Assembly (NCBI RefSeq): GCF_016863315.1 | Contig: NZ_BOOQ01000053.1 | Coordinates: forward strand, 1 to 64,000 | Direction: 5' to 3' | Length of the DNA: 64,000 nt | Source: Planotetraspora silvatica | GTDB lineage: Bacteria > Actinomycetota > Actinomycetes > Streptosporangiales > Streptosporangiaceae | Shown here: positions 33,649-41,097 of the stretch, piece after piece | Layout: each line of letters begins with the position of its first letter | How positions within the stretch are numbered: position 1 is the first letter of the stretch | The notes under the pieces: model-generated | What the model was told of the DNA's origin: nothing | What the model saw: only the letters and a program-made list of their open reading frames with translations | Database searches by the model: none | Translations under genes and position numbers: made by a program

Positions 33649-33993
33649 ATGACGACAAAAGATGATTTCGAGGCTCGTTGTCCGTCGTTCCAGGCCGCGA
33701 TCGAGCTGGTCGGACGGCGCTGGAACGGCGCGATCCTCATGGCCGCCCAGGACGGGGCGCGGCGCTACAGCGAGTACCTAGCCGCGGTGCCCGGCATCTC
33801 CGACCGGGTGCTCGCCCAGCGGCTCAGGGAGCTGGACGCCGCCGAGGTGCTGGTCCGCGAGGTGCAGCCGACGACGCCCGTCCAGATCACCTACTCACTC
33901 ACTGATAGAGGCAAGGAGCTGGCCCTCGCCGTGCAGCCGCTGGTCGCGTGGGGGGAACGCTGGCTCGGGAGAGGTACGGAAGACGATGGCTGA
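33649..33993 (+). CDS. HxlR-family winged-helix regulator
   Basis: A 114-residue HxlR-type regulator with a strong GGAGGTGA site. The family run CPSFQAAIELVGRRWNGAIL is followed by RYSEYLAAVPGISDRVLAQR (recognition helix) and VQITYSLTDRGKEL (wing). The single Cys near residue 11 is at the position where several HxlR proteins sense reactive electrophiles or aldehydes. The gene overlaps the next by 8 bp, so it is translationally coupled to the LLM-hemerythrin fusion, and it probably represses this operon until the inducer appears. Confidence 0.9.
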   Translation: MTTKDDFEARCPSFQAAIELVGRRWNGAILMAAQDGARRYSEYLAAVPGISDRVLAQRLRELDAAEVLVREVQPTTPVQITYSLTDRGKELALAVQPLVAWGERWLGRGTEDDG

Positions 33994-35491
33994 TTTCGGG
34001 CACGAGCTGTGGTTCGGCGCGTTCCTCACGCCGGACGCGGCCGGACGCCACCGGCTGGAACGGCAGGCCGTGCTGGCCGAGGACCTCGGGCTGGACATCC
34101 TCGGCATACAGGATCACCCCTACCAGCCGTCGTTCCTCGACACCTGGACGCTGCTGTCCGTGCTCGCCGCGCGCACGTCACGGATCCGGCTGTTCCCCGA
34201 TGTGATCAACCTGCCGCTGCGCCCGCCCGCCGTGCTCGCACGCAGCGCCGCCTCACTCGACCTGCTGAGCGGCGGCCGGATCGAGCTGGGCCTGGGCTCG
34301 GGGGCGTTCCCCGGCGGCGTCACGGCCATGGGCGGGCCGCGCCGCACCCCGGCGGAGTCGGTCGAGGCGCTGGAGGAGGCCATCGAGGTCATGCGGGCGT
34401 TGTGGACCCCCGGTGACGGCGTGCGCCTGGACGGCCGGCACTACCGGCTCGACGGCGCCCAGCCCGGGCCGTTCCCCGCGCACCCCATCGGCCTGTGGAT
34501 CGGCTCCTACAAGCGCAGGATGCTGGAGCTGACCGGGCGCCTCGGCGACGGATGGGTCCCCTCGTCCGGCTACGCGGCGCCGTCCGAGCTGGCGGGCATG
34601 TCGGCGATCATCGACGCCGCCGCCGAGCGGGCGGGGCGCGAGCCCGCCGACGTCCGGCGCGTCTACAACATCTCCGGGCGGTTCTCCGGCCTCGCGGGCG
34701 GCGGCTTCCTCGACGGCCCGCCGCCGGTCTGGGCCGAGCAGCTCACCGAGCTCACGCTCCTCTACGGCATGAGCGTGTTCGTGCTCGCCTCCAACGACGA
34801 GCGGAGCCTCGCGACGTTCGCCGAGGAGGTCGTGCCCGCGGTCCGCGACGCGGTGACGCGCGAGCGCCCCTCCCCCACCCCCGCCGCGGAGCCGGTCCCG
34901 GCCGCTCCCCCCGCCGTCATGGCGACAGCGGGGCGCGGGTCGGTGGGCGTCCTCGACGAGGCGACCCGGCCGCGATCCGTCAAGCGCGACATCAACGCCC
35001 TCCCCCCTGCCAAGCGGGCGAACGGGCAGCGCCTGGTGCTCATCCACGACCACCTCCGGCAGGAGCTCACGCAGATCAGGGACGCGCTGGAGCAGGTCGC
35101 GGACGGGCAGGGCGACGCCGCCTCGCTCCGGTCGATGATCAACCAGCTGACCATGCGGCAGAACTACTGGACGCTCGGGACGTTCTGCGCGTCCTACTGC
35201 CGCCTGCTCACCACCCACCACACCATCGAGGACGAGCACATGTTCCCGATGCTGACCGGGGCGGAGCCGTCCCTGGCTCCGGTGGTCCAGCGGCTGGAGC
35301 AGGAGCACGAGGTCATCGCCGGCGTGCTGACCGGGCTCGACGTCGCCCTCGTGGCGATGATCGAGGACCCGGAGAAACTCGACGGCGTGCGCCTGCAGGT
35401 CGACCTGCTCGCCGACGCCCTGCTGTCGCACCTCGGCTACGAGGAGGAGGAACTGGTGGAGCCGCTCGCGCGGCTCGACCTCGACATCTGA
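33986..35491 (+). CDS. LLM-class oxidoreductase fused to hemerythrin-like domain
   Basis: A 501-residue fusion. Residues 1-290 are a luciferase-like TIM barrel (WFGAFLTPDA, GLDILGIQDHPYQPSFLDTW, RIELGLGSGAFPGGV, GLWIGSYKRRMLELTGRLGD), F420- or FMN-dependent. After a Pro/Ala-rich linker (about 290-335), residues 345-500 form a four-helix hemerythrin-like domain. Its metal ligands are visible as LIHDHLRQE, TTHHTIEDEHMF, EQEHEVIAG and SHLGYEEEEL. Such a domain binds a di-iron centre and can sense or carry O2, NO or peroxide. It overlaps the HxlR gene by 8 bp. The pairing suggests a redox or oxygen-gated oxidoreductase. The substrate is unknown. Confidence 0.88.
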   Translation: MADFGHELWFGAFLTPDAAGRHRLERQAVLAEDLGLDILGIQDHPYQPSFLDTWTLLSVLAARTSRIRLFPDVINLPLRPPAVLARSAASLDLLSGGRIELGLGSGAFPGGVTAMGGPRRTPAESVEALEEAIEVMRALWTPGDGVRLDGRHYRLDGAQPGPFPAHPIGLWIGSYKRRMLELTGRLGDGWVPSSGYAAPSELAGMSAIIDAAAERAGREPADVRRVYNISGRFSGLAGGGFLDGPPPVWAEQLTELTLLYGMSVFVLASNDERSLATFAEEVVPAVRDAVTRERPSPTPAAEPVPAAPPAVMATAGRGSVGVLDEATRPRSVKRDINALPPAKRANGQRLVLIHDHLRQELTQIRDALEQVADGQGDAASLRSMINQLTMRQNYWTLGTFCASYCRLLTTHHTIEDEHMFPMLTGAEPSLAPVVQRLEQEHEVIAGVLTGLDVALVAMIEDPEKLDGVRLQVDLLADALLSHLGYEEEELVEPLARLDLDI

Positions 35492-35550
35492 GACCCGCGG
35501 GCACGAAATTCGGATGCGTCGGGGGGCCCCGCCTTCCTATCCTCCGGACC

Positions 35551-36549
35551 ATGCGGGACATCAGGCTGCTGCCGAAGGCTCATCTGCACGTCCACCTGGA
35601 GAGCACGATCCGATGGGCGACGCTCCGGGAGATCGGCGCGGCGAACGGGGTCGACGTCCCCTCGCACGGCGGCGATGACGGGGGGCCGCTCGCCTTCGAC
35701 GGCTTCCGGCAGTTCGCCGACCACAACTCCCTCGTACGGAGTTGCCTGCGCCGGCCGGAGGACTTCCATCGGATCGCGGTGGAGTTCTGCGAGGACGAGG
35801 CGGCCCAGGGCACCGGCTACGCGGAGGTGACGTTCACCGCGGCCTCCCACGGCGAACGGCTGAACGACCTGGAGATGCCGCTGGAGGCCGTTCTGCACGG
35901 GCTCGCGGAGGGCCAGGCGGCGTACGGCCTGGAGTGCCGGGTGGTGCTCGACCATTCGCGGCGCCGGTCGGTGGACCGGGCCTGGCGCACGGTGAAACTG
36001 GCCGCCCGTCACGCGGCCGTCGTCGGCGTGGGCGTGGCCGGGGAGGAGTCCTATCCGCTGGCCCCGTTCTCCGAGGTCTTCGCGGCCGCCAGGGACGCGG
36101 GCCTCCATGTGGTCCACCACGCCGGGGAGACCTGCGGCGCGGCGAGCGTCCGTGAGGCGATCGGCCCCGGCGGCACCGAGCGGCTGGGTCACGGGATCCG
36201 GGTGCTGGACGACCCGGAACTCGTGGCCGAGGTGCGGGACCGGGCGATCCCGCTCGAGGTGTGCCCCTCGTCGAACGTCGCCCTGGGGATCGCGGGCTCC
36301 CTCGCCGCCCATCCCCTGCCCCGGCTGCGCGACGCCGGTCTCGTCGTCACGTTGAACACCGACATCCCGTCGATCGCCGGAACGACGTTGTCGCAGGAGT
36401 ACGCCCGCGTCCGGGACGCCTTCGGGTACGGCGACGAGGTCATGGCCGAGTTCGCGCGGGCCTCGATCGAGGCCTCGTTCGCGCCCGCCGGGACGAAGGA
36501 GCGGCTGATCGGTCAGGCGGACGCCTGGCTGGCCGCCCCGGACGCCTGA
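35551..36549 (+). CDS. adenosine deaminase-family amidohydrolase
   Basis: A 332-residue TIM-barrel metalloenzyme of the adenosine/AMP deaminase family. The ATG at 35551 is chosen although the frame extends far upstream over the previous gene. Zinc ligands: the first motif AHLHVHLE, HHAGE with the catalytic Glu, GHGIRV, and the metal Asp in LNTDIPS. The family usually has NTDDP, so the second Asp, which helps bind the purine, is Ile here, and the first motif lacks the common EG after HLE (reads ESTIRW). These changes suggest a non-adenosine substrate. It lies 59 bp after the LLM-hemerythrin gene and may share its transcript. Confidence 0.83.
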   Translation: MRDIRLLPKAHLHVHLESTIRWATLREIGAANGVDVPSHGGDDGGPLAFDGFRQFADHNSLVRSCLRRPEDFHRIAVEFCEDEAAQGTGYAEVTFTAASHGERLNDLEMPLEAVLHGLAEGQAAYGLECRVVLDHSRRRSVDRAWRTVKLAARHAAVVGVGVAGEESYPLAPFSEVFAAARDAGLHVVHHAGETCGAASVREAIGPGGTERLGHGIRVLDDPELVAEVRDRAIPLEVCPSSNVALGIAGSLAAHPLPRLRDAGLVVTLNTDIPSIAGTTLSQEYARVRDAFGYGDEVMAEFARASIEASFAPAGTKERLIGQADAWLAAPDA

Positions 36550-36690
36550 GCGCCGCGTCGGCTCGTGTGGCGTATCGGTCCTCCGTAATCACTTCGTTCC
36601 CGACCGTCACCAACGGTTTACTCACGCGACATGGCCACATTCTGGAATGATCTCCTGGATATCGTGTCGGAGATCGAAAGACAGTGACCG

Positions 36691-37989
36691 ATGCCACTTA
36701 TAGATGAAATAACCGCCTTCACGTCGGCCCATCCGGTCGGCACCGTCGTGATCTGTGTGTTATCCCTGGCCGTGCTGACCCTGGTCTTCTTCATCCTGCG
36801 CGCCGCCTTCCGTGCCGTGACGAGGCTCCTGCGCCGCCACGCCGCCGGCCGCCCGGCGGAGGACATCCTCACCATCGTCGCCGCCAGCATCGCCACCGGC
36901 GTCTCCGCCCAGGGCATGTGGCGCTTCTCCGGCGACGTCCTCGGGTTCGACGGGCCGCTGCGGCTGCTGCTGTTCGCGTTCATCGAAGTCGCCGTGATCA
37001 CCAGCGCCGTCCGGGCCCGCCGCAACATGCGGGAGAACTACTCCGCCGGCATCGACGGAATCGCCGTATGGGCGCTCACCGGCCTGTCCGCGGTGTTGTC
37101 CAGCCTGGACGCCAGGAGCCTCGCCGAGGCGCTGTTCCGGCTCGCCGCGCCGCTGGTCGCCGCGTGGTTGTGGGAGCGCGGCATGGCGATCGAGCGGCAC
37201 CGCATCACGGGCCGCGCCCGCATCAACTGGCGGCTCACCCCCGAACGCGTTCTGGTCAGGATCGGGCTGGCCGAGGCGAGCGACAGGACCGCGAGCGAGG
37301 TGGACGCCCACCGCAGGCTCACCCGCGTCGCCCTGGCCGCCAAGCGCGCCCGGGCCCTGCGTGAGGCGGGCGCCTCCGGCCGCAAGATGCGCGCCGCCCT
37401 CACCCGGCTCGACCGGGAGATGGACCGGGCCGTGGAGTACACCGGCCTGGCGATCGACGCGGAGCGCCAGGAGGCGCTGTTGTCCCAGATTGGAGCGCTC
37501 TACAACACGGCCGCCCTCATCGACCTGAACCCGCCCGTCCCGTGGGCGCCCGAGCCGGAGGAGCCTCCCGCCCGCCCGGCCCTGGTCGCCGGGGTCACCG
37601 GGGTCGACGACGAGGACGAGATCCGCCGGGCCGAGAGCGGCCCCCCGATCATCGACACCGCGCAGCGCGCCGCCAGGATCCGGGCCGCCAGGGAGTACTG
37701 GGACCATCAGATCGAGCGCAAGTTCGTGCCGCGGGCGGCCGACATCGCGCTGGAGATCGGCATCCCGCTCGACACCGCCCGCGAGTACCGCTCGTTGTGG
37801 AAGCTCGAGGCGAAGGCGCACGCCCTGATCGAGGCGGCCTACAACGAGCACGGCATCCTCGACACCGGGACGTTCCCGGCCATCGAGGTCGACGAGCCGG
37901 TCCTGTCGGCCACCTCGGCCGGCGGATCGCCGGTCAACGGTTCACCGGTGAACGGGGCGTCGATGAACGGGGCGTCGCCCGGCCGTTGA
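36691..37989 (+). CDS. multi-pass membrane protein of unknown function
   Basis: A 432-residue protein. Four hydrophobic segments occupy the first half: VGTVVICVLSLAVLTLVFFI, the ILTIVAASIATGVSAQGMWR segment, LRLLLFAFIEVAVITSAVRA, and a segment around ALTGLSAVLSS. The arrangement recalls DUF2637-type proteins of actinobacterial mobile elements but the family is not certain. The cytoplasmic second half contains a helix-turn-helix-like stretch (FVPRAADIALEIGIPLDTAR). The C-terminus ends in degenerate repeats NGSPVNGASMNG. No ribosome binding site is obvious. It is convergent with the NhaA gene. Confidence 0.6.
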   Translation: MPLIDEITAFTSAHPVGTVVICVLSLAVLTLVFFILRAAFRAVTRLLRRHAAGRPAEDILTIVAASIATGVSAQGMWRFSGDVLGFDGPLRLLLFAFIEVAVITSAVRARRNMRENYSAGIDGIAVWALTGLSAVLSSLDARSLAEALFRLAAPLVAAWLWERGMAIERHRITGRARINWRLTPERVLVRIGLAEASDRTASEVDAHRRLTRVALAAKRARALREAGASGRKMRAALTRLDREMDRAVEYTGLAIDAERQEALLSQIGALYNTAALIDLNPPVPWAPEPEEPPARPALVAGVTGVDDEDEIRRAESGPPIIDTAQRAARIRAAREYWDHQIERKFVPRAADIALEIGIPLDTAREYRSLWKLEAKAHALIEAAYNEHGILDTGTFPAIEVDEPVLSATSAGGSPVNGSPVNGASMNGASPGR

Positions 37990-38020
37990 CGAGCCGCCCT
38001 GGCTCGCCTGAGCCTGGCGC

Positions 38021-39940
38021 CTACGACCTCAGAGCCTCGCGCACCCGCGCGGCCTTGACGGCGGCGGAGAGGGTCACGATGTCGTAGGCGCCGTGGTGGC
38101 GCCGCCCGTTGATGAAGAACGTGGGAGTGCCGGACACGCCGCTCAGGTCGGCGGAGTCCATGTCCTCCTCGATCCTGTCGGCCCCGGTACGACCGTCGAG
38201 GTCGTCCCTGAACCGCTCGGTGTCGAGACCGATCTGCTCGGCGTAGGTGACGAGGTCGGGCAGCAGCAGGTCGCCCTGGTGGGCGAGCAGCAGGTCGTGC
38301 ATCTCCCAGAAGGCCCCCTGTTCGGCCGCCGCCTCGGCCGCCTCCGCGGCGAGCTGGGCGGACGGGTGGACGTCGCGCAGCGGGAGGTGCCGCCAGACGT
38401 ACCGGACGTCCCCGAAGTCGGCGAGGATCTCGCGAACCACCGGCTCGGCCAGGCCGCAGTAGGGGCACTCGAAGTCGCCGTACTCCACCAGGGTCACCTG
38501 CGCGTCCTCCGGGCCGCGCAGATGGTCGCGGTCCGGGTCGACCGGGTCGACGAGGTCGACGATACTCTCGGCGGTGCCGAGCAGCGCCCTGGCCCGGGTC
38601 TTCTTCGGCAACATGGCGGTCGCGCGCGACACGATCCACGTGATGACCGAGGCGCACAGAGCGGCGGCGAGGATGCCGAACTTGGCCTCTTCCAGCTGCG
38701 CGCCGCTGAAGGCGAGCGTGGCGATGAGCAGCGAGACGGTGAACCCGATCCCGGCGATGGTGCCGACGCCGGCGACCGCCGCCCACCCGACCGGGGGACG
38801 CACCCGCCCGCCGCTGAGCCGGCTGACCAGCCAGGTCGAGCCGATGATGCCGACGGGCTTGCCCACCACGTAGGCGATCAGGATGCCCAGTGTGATCGGA
38901 GAGGTGATCGCTCGCACCAGGAATTCCCCGCTGAGCGGGATGCCCGCGTTCGACAGCGCGAACAGCGGCACGATCACATAGCTCGTCCACGGGTGGTAGA
39001 GCTGCTGGAGCCGGTGGTTGCGCGAGACGGCGTTCACCACGCCCGCGCTCGCCGACCGGGCGAGTTCGGCCGTCGGCTGCTCACGGAACAGCCGGAACAG
39101 GTCGCTCGCCCGCTCCAGATCGGTGCGGGCCGCGGGCGACGCGTTCGTCAGCAGCCCCATCGCCAGGCCGACGACGACGGGTTCGACGCCCGACTCGAAC
39201 AGCGCGACCCATGTCGCGATCCCGAGTGCGGCGTAGAGGAATCCCCCCCGCACCGACCGGGACTTGAGCGCCACGGTGACCGCGAAGATCGCGATCGCGA
39301 TCAGGAGCGGGAACGCCGACACGTGCTCGCTGTAGAAGATCGCGATGACGCAGAGGGCGATCAGGTCGTCCACGACGGTGACGGTCAGCATGTAGGTGTG
39401 CGCGCGGGAGGGGAAGCGGGAGGCGACCAGGACCAGCATCCCCAGGGCGAAGGCCGTGTCCGTCGACATCGCGGCGCCCCAGCCGTCCGCGGACGGCAGG
39501 CCGCGGTTGAACAGCAGGTAGATCACGATGGGCGCGACCATCCCGCCGATGCCGGCGATGACCGGCAGCGCGAGCCTGCGCCGGTCGCGCAACTCTCCCA
39601 TGTCGAACTCGCGGCGCGCCTCCAGGCCGACCACGAAGAAGAAGAAGGTCATCAGGCCGGCGTTGACCCAGTGCCTCAGGTCCTGGGCGACGGCCGCGTC
39701 GCCGAGCCGTACGGACAGGTTCGTGCCCCACAGGGCCTCGTAGGACCGGAGATCGACGTTGGCCCAGACGAGGGCCGCCACGGTGGCGGCCAGCAGGATG
39801 GCGGCACTGCCGGTCTCCGTGCGCAGGAATTCGCGCAACGGCGTCTCGAGTTGCCTGACCCAGGTGGTCCGTCCCGAGAAAGTGGTGGAGGCTTCGCGCG
39901 GTTCCGTCACGTCTCCTGTGACATATATCGGCGGCGACAC
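38021..39940 (-). CDS. nhaA: Na+/H+ antiporter NhaA fused to DsbA-like thioredoxin domain
   Basis: A 639-residue fusion. Residues about 25-430 are an NhaA antiporter exchanging Na+ for H+ across the membrane (FFFFVVGLEARREFDMGEL, GMVAPIVIYLLFNRG, WGAAMSTDTAFALGMLVLVA, including the ST-DTAF Asp pair region). Residues about 455-639 form a DsbA-type thioredoxin fold with active site ECPYCGLAEP and cis-Pro loop SGVSGTPTFFING. Such fusions are known in actinobacteria. The DsbA half probably acts on the antiporter's neighbours or senses redox. A GTG at 39910 with AGGAG close by is an alternative start. Confidence 0.92.
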   Translation of the reverse strand: MSPPIYVTGDVTEPREASTTFSGRTTWVRQLETPLREFLRTETGSAAILLAATVAALVWANVDLRSYEALWGTNLSVRLGDAAVAQDLRHWVNAGLMTFFFFVVGLEARREFDMGELRDRRRLALPVIAGIGGMVAPIVIYLLFNRGLPSADGWGAAMSTDTAFALGMLVLVASRFPSRAHTYMLTVTVVDDLIALCVIAIFYSEHVSAFPLLIAIAIFAVTVALKSRSVRGGFLYAALGIATWVALFESGVEPVVVGLAMGLLTNASPAARTDLERASDLFRLFREQPTAELARSASAGVVNAVSRNHRLQQLYHPWTSYVIVPLFALSNAGIPLSGEFLVRAITSPITLGILIAYVVGKPVGIIGSTWLVSRLSGGRVRPPVGWAAVAGVGTIAGIGFTVSLLIATLAFSGAQLEEAKFGILAAALCASVITWIVSRATAMLPKKTRARALLGTAESIVDLVDPVDPDRDHLRGPEDAQVTLVEYGDFECPYCGLAEPVVREILADFGDVRYVWRHLPLRDVHPSAQLAAEAAEAAAEQGAFWEMHDLLLAHQGDLLLPDLVTYAEQIGLDTERFRDDLDGRTGADRIEEDMDSADLSGVSGTPTFFINGRRHHGAYDIVTLSAAVKAARVREALRS

Positions 39941-40098
39941 ATTCCCGGACCGGCGAGTGATTTCGCAAAAGTCGTCGAAACGACAACGGATGTTCGGTCC
40001 ACTGGGACATAGGCCTCAGGCAACTACACTCCTACCTTCTTGTGACATCTCCACCTGACCTAAGGGCGTCCAATCTGTGGGACCACAGAGGAGGCTCG

Positions 40099-40959
40099 AT
40101 GGAGATCTCGGGGGACGGTGCGGGAAACCGGGTGGCGCGGCTCGCCGGTGCGCGCGAGCAGGTCAGGCAGGCACGCCGGCTGGTGTCGGCCGTCCTGGGG
40201 CGCGACCACCCACGACATGACGACTGCGTGCTGCTGACCAGTGAGATCGTCACCAACGCGGTCGTCCACTCACGATCGGGCCAGGGCGGCACGTTCGTCA
40301 TCACGGTCTCCCGGCTCCACGACCGGGTGCGGATCCGCGTGGAGGACGACGGATCGGCGGGCGCCCCGTGCGCGGGACACGCGGTGCCGAACGGCTCGAG
40401 CGGACGAGGGCTGCCCCTGCTGGACGCGCTGTCCGACCGCTGGGGGATCATTCGCGAGAACAGCAGGAACGACGTGTGGTTCGAGGTCAGGAACGAGACG
40501 GCGCGAGAGGCCTCAGGAGTCGTCGACGACGGAGACGCGGCTCTGGCAGACCTCCACCACCTCGAACCGGTGACCGGCGACGGTGAACTGATCGCCCACC
40601 TTGACGCTCACCGTGCCCGGCTCACCCGCCGCGCCTCCCATCAGCGAAAGCGTCGCCTCGTAGTCGTCCCCGACCGAGTTGATCCCGGCGCGGGCTCCTC
40701 CCACCAGGGGGTTGGTGCCGCCCTGGAGGATGTGAACGGAGCCGGCACGGTCGGCCCCGGCACACGCCGCCTCGGCCTGCTCGCCGGAGGACTGGCAGGC
40801 CGAGACCGCGGCGAGCACGCCGAGCGCGGCGAGAAGGACCGGCACCCGCCTCATGACCCGGCCTCCAGGTCGGCGTATCCCCGCCCCGCCGCCTCGATCG
40901 CGGTCACGGTGTACGACCGGTCGGCGATGTCGACGGTGTCGCCGACGCCCAGTTCGTAG
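40099..40959 (+). CDS. ATP-binding protein (RsbW/anti-sigma-like), with antisense C-terminal extension
   Basis: A GHKL-type small ATPase domain like the anti-sigma factor RsbW. The ATG has GAGGAGG upstream. Recognised parts are LTSEIVTNAVVHSRSGQGG (N-box), VEDDGSAG (G1) and SGRGLPLLDALSDRWG (G2), ending near DVWFEVRNE at about residue 135. Actinobacteria have many such proteins of about 140 residues. Here the frame continues without stop for another 150 residues to 40959, running antisense across the whole lipoprotein gene 40513-40854. The extension has no recognisable domain, and either a stop was lost or the true 3' end lies nearer 40510. I trust the first half. Confidence 0.75.
   Translation: MEISGDGAGNRVARLAGAREQVRQARRLVSAVLGRDHPRHDDCVLLTSEIVTNAVVHSRSGQGGTFVITVSRLHDRVRIRVEDDGSAGAPCAGHAVPNGSSGRGLPLLDALSDRWGIIRENSRNDVWFEVRNETAREASGVVDDGDAALADLHHLEPVTGDGELIAHLDAHRARLTRRASHQRKRRLVVVPDRVDPGAGSSHQGVGAALEDVNGAGTVGPGTRRLGLLAGGLAGRDRGEHAERGEKDRHPPHDPASRSAYPRPAASIAVTVYDRSAMSTVSPTPSS
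40513..40854 (-). CDS. small lipoprotein, last gene of the protease cassette
   Basis: A 113-residue exported lipoprotein: MRRVPVLLAALGVLAAVSAC gives a short signal peptide with lipobox VSAC (Cys20). The mature part has two more Cys (C31 and C103, which could form a disulfide) and a beta-rich C-terminus: TVSVKVGDQFTVAGHRFEVV. Its last 40 residues resemble the second half of the neighbouring small protein (both have VxVGDxxxxAxxxYxV-type strands), so the pair may be paralogous. Its ATG overlaps the upstream stop by 4 bp. As the last gene of the calpain cassette, it may protect the envelope from the protease; this is inference. Confidence 0.75.
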   Translation of the reverse strand: MRRVPVLLAALGVLAAVSACQSSGEQAEAACAGADRAGSVHILQGGTNPLVGGARAGINSVGDDYEATLSLMGGAAGEPGTVSVKVGDQFTVAGHRFEVVEVCQSRVSVVDDS

Positions 40960-41096
40960 GTGCCGCTCGGCACGCCGTCCACGTTCACGGTGACGACGAC
41001 CTGCCCGGCGGTCAGGTCGTTGATCCCCACGAGCAGGGACGCACCGTCGTGCTCCAGGCGATACGGGATGCCGCGGCGCAGGCGCCACTCTTCCAT
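40851..41096 (-). CDS. small DUF6406-like protein in the protease cassette
   Basis: An 81-residue cytoplasmic protein: MEEWRLRRGIPYRLEHDGAS, then LLVGINDLTAGQVVVTVNVD, GTYELGVGDTVDIADRSYTV. All-beta pattern resembling the small DUF6406 family (tentative). It starts 1 bp after the protease stop codon and overlaps the lipoprotein gene by 4 bp. It shares a strand pattern with the lipoprotein, so one could be a cytoplasmic and the other an extracytoplasmic partner of the same protease. Function unproven. Confidence 0.65.
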   Translation of the reverse strand: MEEWRLRRGIPYRLEHDGASLLVGINDLTAGQVVVTVNVDGVPSGTYELGVGDTVDIADRSYTVTAIEAAGRGYADLEAGS

Positions 41097-41097
41097 G

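Noticed and set aside
38093-40012. Long open frame antisense to the NhaA-DsbA gene
   Set aside because: NhaA-DsbA is well supported by motifs; the opposite frame is a shadow.
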